Assembly: GCF_024166365.1 (NCBI RefSeq)
Contig: NC_064838.1
Location: forward strand, 70,758,001 to 70,822,000
From: Elephas maximus indicus
Taxonomy: Eukaryota > Chordata > Mammalia > Proboscidea > Elephantidae
Reading direction: 5' to 3'
DNA: 64,000 nucleotides
Positions 25,401-36,800 of the stretch are shown here, piece after piece (position 1 is the first letter of the stretch; each line of letters opens with the position of its first letter). The notes under the pieces were generated by a model that was not told the DNA's origin, searched no databases, and saw nothing but the letters and a program-made list of their open reading frames with translations. The position numbers and the translations under genes were made by a program.

Positions 25401-26255
25401 CTAATACAGGGCATAAACAGAATACAAAACATTACCAAAAATGATGAAGAGAAACCAGATAACTGGGAGCTCCTAAAAATCAAACACCTATGCTCATCTA
25501 AAGACTTCACCAAAAGAGTAAAAAGACCACCTACAGACTGGGAAAGAATATTCAGCTATGACATCTCAGACCAGCGCCTGATCTCTAAAATCTACACGGT
25601 TCTGTCAAAACTCAGCCACAAAAAGACAAACAACCCAATCAAGAAGTGGGCAAAGGATATGAACACACATTTCACTAAGGAAGATATTCAGGCAGCCAAC
25701 AGATACATGAGAAAATGCTCTCGATCATTAGCCATTAGAGAAATGCAAATTAAAACTACGATGAGATTCCATCTCACACCAACTAGACTGGCATTAATTC
25801 AAAAAACACAAAATAATAAATGTTGGAGAGGCTGCGGAGAGATTGGAACTCTCATACACTGCTGGTGGGATTGTAAAATGGTACTACCACTTTGGAAATC
25901 CATCTGGCGTTATCTTAAATGGTTAGAAATAGAACTACCATACAACCCAGAAATCCCACTCCTCGGAATATACCCTAAAGATACAAGAGCCTTCACACAA
26001 ACAGATATATGCACACCCATGTTTATTGCAGCTCTGTTTACAATAGCAAAAAGCTGGAAGCAACCAAGATGTCCATCAATGGACGAATGGGTAAATAAAT
26101 TGTGGTATATTCATACAATGGAATACTACGCATCGATAAAGAACAGTGACGAATCTCTGAAACATTTCATAACATGGAGGAATCTGGAAGGCATTATGCT
26201 GAGCGAAATGAGTCAGTTGCAAAAGGACAAATATTGTATAAGACCACTATTATAA
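22433..26255 (+). pseudogene. L1 ORF2 (endonuclease/reverse transcriptase), one frameshift
   Basis: ORF2p nicks target DNA and reverse-transcribes L1 RNA there. The endonuclease start (SIITLNVNGLNAPIKRQR, CLQETHL) lies in the first frame, 22433-22636. An eighth A in the run 22610-22617 then shifts the frame. From 22620 to 26255 the other frame is fully open: catalytic VGDLNTPLS (about 22863), SDHKAM (about 23116), RT blocks [23 protein letters not shown] and [15 protein letters not shown], the FADD box (24531-24542), and the C-terminal CX3CX7HX4C knuckle (25821-25874). Total length is about 1274 codons, as expected for L1. Only the homopolymer indel disables it. Confidence 0.96.
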
Positions 26256-27269
26256 GATCTTGAGAAATAGAAAAAACGGAAAAGAACACATACTTTTGTG
26301 GTTACAAAGGGGGGAGGGAGGGAGGGAGGGAGGGAGGGAGGGAGATGGCTTTTTATTGATCAATCTGTAGATAAGAACTGCTTTGGGTGAAGGGAAAGAC
26401 AACACTCAAAACAAGGAAGGTCAGCCTAATTGGACTGGATTAAAAGTAAAGAGGTTTTCGGGATAAAATGAAAGCTTCAAAGGTCAGCGGAGCAGGGGCT
26501 GGGGTCTGGGGAACTTGGTTTGAGGGGACTTCTAAGTCAATGGGCAAAACAATTCTATTATGAAAACACTCTGCATCCCACTTTGAATTGTGGCGCCTGG
26601 GGTCCTAAATGCCGACAGGCGGCCATCTAAAATACATTAATTGGTCTCAACCCACCTGGAGCAAAGGCAAAGGAAGAACACCAAGGTCACACGACAACTA
26701 AGAACCCAAGAGACAGAAAGGGCCATATGAACCAGAGACCTACATTATCCTGAGACCAGAAGAACTAGTTGGTGCCCAGCCACAGTCGATGTCTGTCCTG
26801 TCGGGGAGCACAACAGACAACTCCTGAGGGAGCAGGAGACCAGTGGGATACAGACCCCAAATTCTCACTAAAAGACCACACCTAATGGTATGATTGCGAC
26901 TAGAAGAATCCCAGAGACAATGCTCCCCAGAACTTCTGATGGCACAGGACAGGAACCATCCCCGAAGACAAATCATCAGGCATGAAAAGGACTGGTTAGT
27001 GGGGGGGAGAGAGATGCTGATGAAGAGTGAGCTAATTAAATCAGGTGGACATGGGAGAGTGTGTAGGCAACTCTTGACTGGAGGGGGGATGGGAAGATAG
27101 AGAGAAAGGGAAGATGGCAAAATTGGCACGAAACGAGAGACTGTAAGGGCTGACTCAATAGGGGGAGAGCAAGTGGGAGAAGGGAGTAAGATGTATGTAA
27201 ACCTACATGTGACAGACTGATTGGAATGGTAAATGTTCACTTGAAGCTTAATAAAAATTAAAAAAAAAA
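26256..27269 (+). other. L1 3' UTR and A-tail
   Basis: About 1 kb: a G-rich tract, then 'tggggtctggggaacttggt', 'ctgagaccagaagaactagt' and 'ggtgcccagcc' blocks shared with truncated L1s at 6118-6345 and 50210-51221. It ends with 'gaagcttaataaaaatta' (polyadenylation signal) and an A-run. Confidence 0.9.
26310..26344 (+). repeat. G-quadruplex-prone (GGGA)n tract in L1 3' UTR
   Basis: At least eight GGG runs are spaced by single A. Polypurine, quadruplex-forming tracts are a known feature of L1 3' UTRs. The truncated copy has a weaker version at about 50218-50240. Confidence 0.9.
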
Positions 27270-27285
27270 AAAAACCACATGGGGG
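27270..27285. repeat. L1 target-site duplication, right
   Basis: An exact match to 20588-20603. Its A's merge with the L1 A-tail. Confidence 0.95.
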
Positions 27286-27733
27286 ACTGTAGGCAAAGCA
27301 GAGAAAATACAATAATAAGTAAAAGAATAGAAATCAAAATGACTGTCTATTTTACAAGTCTCCAGTTAGATGCCATCTAGAATGCTTTGTTCACTGTAAT
27401 TGGCCTATCAAGAAGACAGTATGCAGTGAACATCTCCAGAGCCCATGATATCCCTAATTTTGATAAAATTTCTGGAAGAGAGAGAGTATAATAAGCTAGT
27501 CACTCCTTTTTCAATCAGGAGGGGGATATCACAGCTCAAGAAAAAGCAAATCAAAACAGAGAAATAAAGCTCAGTTTCCTACTAAGCAAAGATGAAAATC
27601 AAAAGGATAATCTGATTTTTGGAAGAGAACCAAAAACTCCAAAAAAACCATCTATCCCCAAGCAAGGTGAGCAGTAGTGTCAGGTGGTGTTGAGCACAGG
27701 AGTAGATAAAATGAAACTCAAGTCCCACTAAGC
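27286..27733. other. Unassigned
   Basis: No gene or repeat recognised. It continues the target locus of the L1. Confidence 0.4.
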
Positions 27734-28167
27734 CATATGTCAGTTTGTCATACTGTAGTTGGTTGCATGTTGCCATGATGCTGGAAGTTATGTCACCTGT
27801 ATTTCAAATACCAGTAGGGTCATACGTGGTAGCAGGTTTCAGACTAGAAGAAAGGCCTGGAGACATACTTTCGAAAATTAGCCAATGAAAACCTATAGAT
27901 CACAACAGAACACTGTCTGACTTACTTGCTTTGGACACATCATCAAGAGGGATCAATCACTAGGGAAAGACATCACATGTGGTGAAGTAGAGGGCCAACG
28001 AGGGCCAGCGAGATCCTTGGTGAGATGGATTGGCATGATAGCCTCAACGATGAACTCAAACATGCTGGTAATTGTAAGGACGACACAGGACCAGGCCAAG
28101 TTTTTCTGTTGTACATAAGGTTGCCACGAGTCAAAGTTGACTCGATGGCAGCTAACAGGCCCTTTAG
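27734..28167 (+). mobile_element. Internally deleted RTE (mini-RTE)
   Basis: The first ~190 bp ('gtcagtttgtcatactgtag', 'tttcaaataccagtagggtc', 'agaagaaaggcctggagaca') match the 5' end of the full-length RTE (complement of about 33780-34030). From about 27928 the sequence ('ttgctttggacacatcatca', 'gagatggattggcatgatag') matches its 3' end through 'gactcgatggcagctaacag'. About 2.5 kb of coding sequence is missing, leaving 5' end plus tail. It would depend on RTE enzymes. Confidence 0.75.
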
Positions 28168-28224
28168 GACAAGACAAAAGCCTGACAAACAGGAGTGATA
28201 ATGTATATACTTGTATTTGAAGTA

Positions 28225-28734
28225 CAGGCAGTCCCCAGGTTATGAACGAGATCTGTCCCTAAGTCTGTCTTTAAGTGAAGTTTGTAGGTAAGCTAGAACA
28301 GATATATGTGGTTCTCACTTAGCATCGGTTACTCAAATGTTTGCCTTAGTATATAGTATATATTTTACCTTTCTATACATATAAAGGGAACACCGGTGGC
28401 GTAGTGGTTAAAAGGTTAGCAGCTTGAATTCTCCAGGTGCTCCTTGGAAACCCCATGGGACAGTTCTACTCTGTCTTCTAGGGTCACCCTGAGTCGGAAT
28501 CAACTCAACGGCCACGGGTTTGGTTTCGGTTTGGTTTCATACATATAAAACACTTAAGAAACACTTCCAAATTGTGCACTGATCTCATGAGCACCACAAA
28601 GTAGCCGGTGCATTCGTTATTATGAGCCATTTTATGTATTTCACTCAAATTCTTAATATAATAATCTTTATGGCAGTCTGTTCTTCAGTTTGAGTTGTTC
28701 GTAAGTCAGACTTTCATAACCTGGGGACTGACCA
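28225..28734. mobile_element. Tigger-like non-autonomous DNA transposon
   Basis: Terminal inverted repeats: CAGGCAGTCCCCAGGTTATG at the left, and the complement of CAGTCCCCAGGTTATGA at the right (ending 'ttcataacctggggactg'). TA dinucleotides flank both ends (28223-28224, 28735-28736), as for Tc1/mariner-pogo transposition. Without the SINE inserted at 28386-28538 it is about 350 bp, with no coding capacity. Confidence 0.75.
28386..28538 (+). repeat. AfroSINE with 11-bp target-site duplication
   Basis: Short subfamily: head 'ccggtggcgtagtggttaaa', body 'aaccccatgggacagttcta' and tail ending 'ggtttcggtttggtttc'. ATACATATAAA occurs exactly at 28375-28385 and 28539-28549. It is nested in the DNA transposon. 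Confidence 0.95.
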
Positions 28735-28736
28735 TA

Positions 28737-29413
28737 AACCCAAGGGATTAGGAAGGAAGCCCAGTAGCCTCATCCTGTCCATCCAGGCCTTATTTCACAG
28801 CACAACCCACCATCAAATGAGTTCTTGCGAACAGATAGAGAGAACCATCTGTGGTGCCTGCAACAGTTATCCCAACAAGACTTCTCTCGCCTCAGGATAT
28901 GATCACATCTCGTCAGTCATTTGTACATCAATGTTTATGGACTCTCTGGATTATTTTCCTTTTGTCTCGTAAATTTCAGTATGGGAAGTGGGGCAGTCTG
29001 GGGAGCATGCCCCAATAAATTTCTTTCTGACACCACCATCTATAGAGTCCTCTCCCTGAATAGGAAAAAAAAAAAAGATTAATGGAAGAGAGAATACACA
29101 AAGGGAGAGGTCAGAGAAAGAACACCTGAAGAAAGGCCTTTCTTCAGGAGGAGGAGCCATCTCAATACAAATTCACCGTTGCCTCCAGAAAACTCAGAGA
29201 GAAAGCACAGTGATTTCAACATCATGGAAACCCATCCAAGTCTTCACATTTCTTTCCTGTGACGCCTGCCTGACACTTGGGGAGGCACACTCACCCTGTT
29301 TGTTGGAAGGGTTTCTGCACATGGCAAGATGGCCCCACGTCAGAGGTCTGGTGCAGGTCAGGATAGTGCAACTCTTTGAAATGTTTGTGAAATCACACCC
29401 TGAACTGGTCCTA
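28737..29413. other. Unassigned
   Basis: No recognisable feature besides a short A-run near 29068. Frames at 29194-29497 on both strands show no known domain. Confidence 0.4.
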
Positions 29414-29583
29414 ACCAAACCAAAAAACCAAACTCAGTGCCGTGAGTTGATTCCAACTCAAAGCGACCCTAGAGGACAGAGTAGAACTGCCCCGTAGAGT
29501 TTCCAAGGAATGCCTGACGGATTCGAACTGCCGACCCTTTGGTTTGCAGCCATAGCCCTTAACCACTGAGCCACCAGGGTCCT
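29414..29583 (-). repeat. AfroSINE copy
   Basis: An A-rich start (accaaaccaaaaaaccaaac), 'caactcaaagcgaccctaga', and an end 'actgagccaccagggtcct'. The flanks share only GTCCTA. Confidence 0.93.
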
Positions 29584-30022
29584 ACAACCTTTATATTGCA
29601 CAGAGTCGTCATACCCTGCCTATTTCCACTTTTAAGACATACAAGCAATGCATTCCGTGACTATTTCTGAATACCCCCTTGCTGTATAAAAAACGGTTTT
29701 TTCCTCTGAGTATGAGGTTCCACGCTGTTCAGTCAAGTAGGAAACATATGCTTTAAGATGGCTGTATGAGTGTTGCAAGGTAGTGACCAAGGTTTAGAGG
29801 CCAAATTCAATAACGAAGGCTGAGGTTAGCAAAAGGTTAGAATGCCTCCAAAGACAGTAAAACTTCCTAATAGGAATTCTAGGAACACTGAACAGTCCAA
29901 TAACCAATCAGATAGAGGCTGCTGTTTTCAATGGCATGTTGGTGATAAGATCAGAGGTACCCAGCAGTTTATCATAAGAGAGATCCCAGGTTTCAATCAG
30001 CCTGGGCAGGCTGGGAAGACTC

Positions 30023-30175
30023 TGAACAAAATGGATTGACACAGTGGCTGCAACAATGGACTCAAGCATAACAATGATTTTGAGGATGGCGCAGGACTGT
30101 GCAGTGTTTCATTCTGTTGTACATAAGGTCACTATGAGTCAGAAGTGACTTGATGGCACCTAACAACAGCAACAA
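30023..30175 (+). mobile_element. RTE 3' tail, sense
   Basis: 'atggattgacacagtggctg', 'ctcaagcataacaatgattt' and 'gacttgatggcacctaacaa' are the terminal RTE sequence. It is 5'-truncated. Confidence 0.88.
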
Positions 30176-31026
30176 GATGTGGCTTTGTCCTACAGATGGG
30201 GTAAGTCCTCTAGTTTGTCATACTCACCTTTCCATATTGTCTTTACCTGACAATTTCTCTCATTTATATTTCCTATCAGGACTGCAGAAAATATTTGAGT
30301 AAGTGGGCCCTGTTTAGAGGAAAGGAAAAATTATAGAAGAAAGGATCCTGAACAGAAGCAAAATAAAGGGATTCTAGTTCTAGCTGTGGGACTGATTTAT
30401 TTTTTATATTTACATTTATTTTTCAAATGTGAATCCAGGCTAGATAATATCTAAAGTTGTTTAACTTTTTAACTCAGGCAGTGAACTGAAGCAATAGGTT
30501 TGATGACACAGCAGTTAGAAATAAGCTTGCCTAGGACCAGTTCTCCATGTCCACTCCACGACAAAGAGAAGAACTGGCTTGCACCATCTTGATGGGGCAT
30601 CCCACCAGTATTGGAGCATGAGAGGCAGCTCCCAATATTGCTACTCATTGACATATTCAGTGTACTCCTCAGGTGAGAGGGAGTAGCTCTTCTGTTCACT
30701 CTGCAATGTTCTAAGTTTCTGTTTCATCTTGGTATTCATAGGTGACCATTCTTTTGCTTTTTATTTACTCATGCATACACATACAAATACATTAACTTAT
30801 TCAATAAATGTGGATGAAGCTCTGGGTACTCGTGCCAGACACTGAGATATAAATCTGCAAAGGTAGAAGAGGGGGCAAGTAGGGAACTAAAGCATACTTC
30901 CTGGGATGGATGCCATCACAGCAAAGGTCACTTGTAATCCTTGAAGGTCACTGGTAGTCAGCCATGGATGACTGATGAATCCCTTTCCTGGGACACCTAG
31001 CAACTCTTCAAGAAAATCACTATTGT
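30176..31026. other. Mostly unassigned
   Basis: A weak MIR/L2-like block at about 30780-30870 ('ttcaataaatgtggatgaag', 'gtgccagacactgagatata'). Otherwise no feature. Confidence 0.35.
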
Positions 31027-34000
31027 TTTCGTTGTTAGATGCCACCAAGTTGGTTCTGACCATATGTACGACAGAATGAAACACTGCCTGGTCCTGCGCC
31101 ATCATCACAATCGTTGTTATGCTTGAGCCTATTGTTGTAGTCACTGTGTCAGTTCATCTCCTTGAGGCTCTTCTTCTTTTTCACTGATCTCCTACTTTAC
31201 CAGGCATAATGTCCCTCTCCAGGGACTGTTCCTTCCTGACAACATGTCCAAAGTATGTGAGACATAGTCTCCTACCCTTGCTTCTAAGGACCAATCTGGC
31301 TATATTTCTCCCAAGAGAGATTTGTTCATTCTTTTGGCAGTCCATGGTATATTCAATATTCTTCACTAACACCATAATTCAAAGGCATCAATTCTGCTTT
31401 GGTCCTCCTTATTCATTGTCTAGCTTTCACATGCATATGGGGCGATTGATAACACCATGACTTGGGTCAGGGGCACCTTAGTTTTTAATTGTGGGTCCAA
31501 GTAAAATGAAATCCTTGACAATTTCAATAGTTTCTCCATTTATCATGATTTTGCTTATTGGTCCAGTTGTGAGGACTTTTGTTTTCTTTATGTTCAAGTG
31601 TAATCCATACTGAAGGCTGTGGTCTTTGATCTTCATTAGTAAGTGCTTCAAGTCCTCTTCACTTTCAGCAAGCAAGGTTGTGTCATCTGCATATCACAGG
31701 TTGTTAATGAGTCTTCCTCCAATCCTGTTGCCCCTTTATTCTTCATATAGTTCAGCTTCTCGGATTACTTGCTCGGCATACAGATTGAGCAAGTATGGTG
31801 AAAGGATATAACCCTGACACATATTTTTCCTGACTTTTTTTTTAAACCGTACAGTATTCCCTTGTTCTGTTCAAAGAACTGCCCTTGATTTAAGCACAGG
31901 TTCCTCATGTTCTGGGATTCCCATTCCTCAAAATGTTATCCATAATTTGTTATGATCCACACAGTCAAATGCCTTTGCATAGTCAATAACATACAGGTAA
32001 ACATCTTTCTTGTATTCTCTGCTTTCAGCCAGGATCCATCTGACATCAGCAATGATACCCCTCTTTCCACCTCCTCATCTGAATCTGGCTTGAATTTCTG
32101 TCAGTTCCTTGTTCATGTACTGCTGCAGCCACTTTTGAATGATCTTCGGCTACATTTTACTTGTATGTGATATTAATGATATTGCTTGATAAACTCTGCA
32201 TTTGGAGGGATCACCTTTCTTTGGAATGAGCACAAATGTGGAGCTCTTCCGGTCAGTTGGCCAGGTAGCTGTCTTCCAAATTTCTTGGCATAGACAAGTG
32301 AGTACCTCCAGCTCTGCTTCCATTTGTTGAAACATCTCATTTGGTATTCTCTTAATTCCTGGAGCCTTATTTTTTGCCAATGCCTTCAGTGCAGCTTGGA
32401 CCTCTTCCTTCAGTACCATCAGTTCCTGATCACATGTTACCTCCTGAAATGGTTGACCATCAACCAAGTCTTTTTGGCACAGTGATTGTGTGTATTCCTT
32501 CTATCTTCTTTCAATGCTTCCTGCGTTGTATAATATTTTCCCCATAGAATCCTTCAATATTGCAACTCCAGTTTTGAATTTTTTCGTCAGTTCTTTCAGC
32601 TTGAGAGATGCTGAGCATGTTCTTTCCTTTTGGTATTCTAACTCCAGGTCTTTGCACATGTCATTATAATACTTTACTTTGTCTTCTCAAGCCTCCTTTT
32701 GAAATCTTCTGTTCAGCTGTTTTACTTCACCATTTGTTCAGTTTGCTTTAGATATGCAATGTTCAAGAGCAATTTTCAGAGTCTCTTCTAATACCCGTTT
32801 TGGTCCTTTCTTTTTTTTGAGTCTTTTTAGTGACCTTTTGCTTTCTTCATGTATGATGTCCTTGATGTTATTCCACATCTTGTCTGGTCTTCGGTCATTA
32901 GTGTTCAATGCATCAACTCTATTCTTGAGATGGTCTCTAAATTTGGGTGGGATACACTCAAGGTTGTGCTTTGGCTCTTGTGGACTTGTCTAATTTTCTT
33001 CAGCTTCAACTTGAACTTGTACATGAGCAATTAATGGACTGTTCTGCAGCTGGCCCCTGGACTTGTTCTAACTGATGATATTGAACTTTTCCATCATCTC
33101 TTTCCACAGATATTGTCGATTTGATTCCTGTGTATACCATCTGGCCAGGTCCATGTGTATAGTCACCATTTATGTTGTTGAAAAAAGGTATTTGCAATGA
33201 AGAAGTCGTTGGTCTTGCAAAATTCTATCATGGAATCTCTGGCATCATTTCTATCACCAAGGACATATTTTCCAACTACTGATCCTTCTTCTTTGTTTTC
33301 AACTTTTTCATTCCAATCCTCAGTAGTTATCAATACATCCTCACTGCACACTCGATCGATTTCAAACTGGCAGAAGTTTGTAAAAATCTTCAATTTCTTC
33401 ATCTTTGGCCTTAGTGATTGGTGTGTAAATCTGAATAATAGTCATATTGACTGGTCTTCCTCCTCAAGGTGTTATTCCTGGCATAGTAGACCATATGATT
33501 GTCCTATTCAAAATGACGAATAGCAGTCCATTTCAACTCAGCAATGCCTAGTATATGATGTTTATGCATTCCATTTCATTTCTGATGATTTCTAATCTTC
33601 CTGGGTTCATATTTTGTACATTCCACATTCCATTTATTAATGGACTTTTGCAGCTGAATTTCTTCTCATTTGGAGTCATGCCACATCAGCAAGAGAAGGT
33701 CACAAAACTTGGCTTTATCCACATCATTAAGGTCGACTCTACTTTGAAAAGGCAGCTCTTCCCCGGTTTCTTTTGAGTGCCTTCCAGCCTGAGAGGATCA
33801 TCTTCTGGCATTGTATTGATAATGTTCCACGGCTATTCTTAAGGTTTTCCCTGGCTAATTCTTTTCAGAAGTAACCACCAGGTCCTTCTTCCTAGTCTGT
33901 CTTAGTCTGGAAGCTCAGCTGAAACCTGTCTGCCATGGGTGACCCTGCTGTTATTTGAACACCAGTGACGTAGCTTCCGGAGTCACAGCAACACTCAAGC

Positions 34001-34033
34001 CCCCACAGTAGGACAAACTGACAGATGCGTGGG
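31027..34033 (-). mobile_element. RTE (BovB-like), near full length
   Basis: A 3.0-kb antisense element running from the 3' tail ('gttgttagatgccaccaagt') through reverse transcriptase (31478-31675, 32150-32467 in the minus frames) and the endonuclease C-terminus (33006-33402: KYVLGDRNDARDSMIEF, IANTFFQQHKW). It ends in the 5' UTR block (complement of 'cccacgcatctgtcagtttg'). BovB elements are ~3.2 kb with one long ORF, so this copy is essentially complete in extent. Many stops and shifts break the ORF, so it is an old, inactive copy. Confidence 0.92.
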
Positions 34034-34311
34034 GGAAGAAAATGACTAGTGCTTCACTAAATATTGAGGGTCTGAAGTTCCTGATTTTGTGGAAGTGAGC
34101 AGTGTGTTGAGCGTTCTCACCCAGTGCTTCTTCGTCTCAGGGCCAGCTCACCAAGCACCTCCTAAGCAGTGCCCAGGCACCACCAAATCCCTGCTTCCCA
34201 AAGCCATGGGCTTCAGGCTCTTTTCTCTATGCTTTTCTTCCAAGGATTAGCCTTTCAACTATCAACCATTCCCCAAATTCTATTTTCTCTGTTTGCCCAT
34301 CAGAAAACCCC
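34034..34311. other. Unassigned
   Basis: Short unique stretch; no feature seen. Confidence 0.4.
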
Positions 34312-34514
34312 CTGGCACAGTTAAGCAGTGGCTACAAACCAAACGTTTGGCAGCTTGGATCCACCCAGAGGCACCTCAGAAAAAATGGCTGGTGATCTAC
34401 TTCTGAAAGATCTCAGCTGTTGAAAATCCTATGGAGCACCGTTCTACTCTTACATTCATGAGGTTGCCATTAGTCAGAATCTACTTGATGGCAACTGGTA
34501 GTTTTTGGTTCAGT
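34312..34514 (+). repeat. AfroSINE, diverged older subfamily
   Basis: 'ggcacagttaagcagtggct', 'tggatccacccagaggcacc', body 'tgaaaatcctatggagcacc' and tail 'gaatctacttgatggcaact'. It is the same subfamily as 3346-3560. Confidence 0.85.
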
Positions 34515-34924
34515 TAAAGGAGAATCCAAATTCTTAAAAAAAAAAAAAAAAGTTAGGAAGGAAAAATTTGGTTGCCATTTCCTTGAGGAAGACACCTCCT
34601 TCCTAAGCGGACAAGATCACCTCTTCCAAAGCACCACCACCACCACCAACAGACTTTCCATATTAAAACAGGTTGAAAATTTACTTCCAAAAGTACAAAT
34701 TGTATTTGTACTCTGTATGCAACTCCACACTCTGGCTAAGCTAATTGATGTTGGAGAAAATATTACCTTTTTTTTTTTTTCTTTTTTTAAGTTCTTTATC
34801 TTGCCAAAGCCCAGTGAAATGTTTAACATGGGCCAACAAAAACTTCCTCATAGATTAGCCTGAGTTCACAAGCCAGGGACAATCAGAGGGGTAAAGTGAT
34901 ACCTTGAATTCAGATACATCTGAG
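34515..34924. other. Unassigned
   Basis: A- and T-runs at 34535 and 34770 and a CACCAC run at 34633; no gene. Confidence 0.4.
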
Positions 34925-35130
34925 TCCCAGTTCAGATCCCAATATAGATCTGTGACAGTGGGATATGCTTGGGCAAGTTACTTAGCTTCTGGAAGTCTCC
35001 ATTACGTAAACCAGAGAACAGGAGTGATAACGCCAGCCTACTCCAAGTAGCCCTCAGCAATTCACCAGAGCTGACGCACAGACAAGCACTCAGCACAGTG
35101 CGTAGCCCAGGGCAGTGGCACAATGAATAA
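34925..35130 (-). repeat. MIR SINE
   Basis: An antisense MIR: 'cttgggcaagttacttagct', 'tctggaagtctccattacgt' and 'aagcactcagcacagtgcgt'. Confidence 0.7.
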
Positions 35131-35344
35131 CGTTAGTGCATTGGCAAGGAAAGGCAGCAGTTAAAACAAGGAGAATGGCTCCCACTTACCGAATCAATTT
35201 TTTACCAGAGCACCTCGAGAGAGCAAAGCTTCACATGTTGGCACAAACTATGTTTAAAAAAAAATTGAGGGGAAAAGGGACCAAGAGAATTCTTCAAAAA
35301 TCTCAGTTGTTAAACAACATTGATTGATTTGGAAAATCTATGTT

Positions 35345-35690
35345 AAGTAACTACTTCATGAGGCACCTTCCATGTAGGAGACCCAGGTTGATCTCTCAGC
35401 CAATGTTCCTCATGAGCAGCTACCTCCTGCCTGTCATTGGAGGCTTGTGTGCTTCTCTGATGCTGAACAGGTTTTGGCAGAGCTTCTAGACTAATGCAGA
35501 CTAGGAAGAAAGGCCTGGCAATCTAATTTTGACAATCAGCCAATGAAAACCCTATGGATCTCAATGGTGTACTCCACAACTGATCACAGGGATGGCACAG
35601 GATGAGGCATTATTTCATCCCATCGTGTATGGGGTCTTCATCTGTCGCGGGCTGACTAATGGCAGCTAACAACAACTAAAACTTTATGTC
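35345..35690 (+). repeat. tRNA-Gly/RTE chimeric SINE (copy 1)
   Basis: A decayed tRNA-Gly-like head ('ccttccatgtaggagaccca') is followed by an RTE 5'-end segment ('gatgctgaacaggttttggc', 'aagaaaggcctggcaatcta') and an RTE tail ending 'ggcagctaacaacaact'. It has the same architecture as 39352-39712. Confidence 0.7.
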
Positions 35691-36280
35691 AGATGAGGCT
35701 AAGTACTATGGGTATAATGGTGAAAAGATTTAATTAGTTTCTGCTTTCATGGAGCTATGGAGGAGAGGTAGGTACATAAATGATATTAAATTACGATACC
35801 TGCTCAGGAAAGTACAGAATACTCTGGAAGCCTATACCTAGCTAAGCCCCCAATGTGAAAAGAAGTTTTCTCAGAGACAGGGCCATCCTGCTGAGATTAC
35901 CTCACAAGGAGGAACGGGCAAGGTGAAAGCAGTAGTGGGAAACAACAGGCACAAAGATCTGGAGGTGAAGTGGACAGCGTCCTCTGAAAGAAGTCGATGA
36001 GGTCATAGAATGCAAAGGCGAAATGGACAAGGGGCAAGGCTAGGGGCTCAGGCCAGTCTAGCCAAGTGGCACTGGTCAGCCGTTCTCAGGAGTGGAAGGT
36101 TGATCCCAAGTACAATGGAAGCTCTTGGGAAGATGTCAGCAGAAGAGAGACTTGTCTTTGGATAATGGGACTATGGAAGATCTTTTTCCCACTAATTTTC
36201 TGATTTTTTAAAGCTCTATAATAAGCAAGTACTATTTATATAATTAACAAAAATATAAACCTTTCACTTTCAATAGAAAT
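35691..36280. other. Mostly unassigned
   Basis: A possible MIR/L2-like remnant at 35690-35800 ('tgctttcatggagctatgga'). The rest shows nothing recognisable. Confidence 0.35.
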
Positions 36281-36800
36281 ATTTTTTTTATATATATAAT
36301 AGGTCCGATTTTCAGGTGAAAGTTTACACAGCAGATTTGTTTCCGGTTTGACGGTCTGTACATGAAGTGTTCCATGACACTGGTAGCATTCCCCTCAACA
36401 TCTCAGCACTCTCCCCATTTCTGCCCTGTGGTCCCCGTTTCCTTTCATCTGGATTTTCTACCCCTTCCTGCCTTTTCATCTTTGCTTTTGGGCAAATGTT
36501 GTCCTTTTGATCTTGCGTAATTAATTGTTCTTAGGAACACCTTCCTCTCGGGTGTTATTGCTTATTTTATGGGCCTGTCTATTGTTTGACTGAAAGATGG
36601 TCTTCAGGAATGGTTTCAGTTCCAGGTCAGAAGGGTGTCTTAGGGGCGTAGTCTTGGAGGTTCCTCCACCTTCTGTCAGACCAGTAAGTCTGGCTTTTTT
36701 GTGAATTTGATTTCTTCTTCTACATTTTTCTTCCACTCTGTCTGGGACCCTCTATTGTGATTCCAGTCATAGCAGTCAGTAGTGGTAGCCAGGCTAAGGG
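36281..36800 (-). mobile_element. Older L1 3' end, antisense
   Basis: It starts with a T-run and 'ggtgaaagtttacacagcag', the complement of an L1 3' terminus. Then 'tacatttttcttccactctg' and 'ccctctattgtgattccagt' match the complement of the plus-strand element at 47967-48517. This 3' UTR differs from that of the young L1 and represents another subfamily. Confidence 0.75.

Larger units (their letters stand above)
20604..27269 (+). mobile_element. Full-length young L1 (LINE-1)
   Basis: A complete autonomous-type LINE: 331-bp 5' UTR, ORF1 (20935-21951), a 481-bp inter-ORF spacer, ORF2 (22433-26255), a ~1-kb 3' UTR with a G-rich tract, and an A-tail. It is flanked by a perfect 16-bp duplication. 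Few lesions are visible: two stops in ORF1 and one extra A in an ORF2 homopolymer. That argues for recent insertion, although the copy cannot encode intact proteins as written. The spacer is far longer than the ~60 bp of human L1. Confidence 0.97.

Noticed and set aside
26740..27312. 190-codon minus-strand frame over the L1 3' end
   Set aside because: Antisense of the L1 3' UTR and A-tail, with low-complexity Pro/Ser/Leu content.
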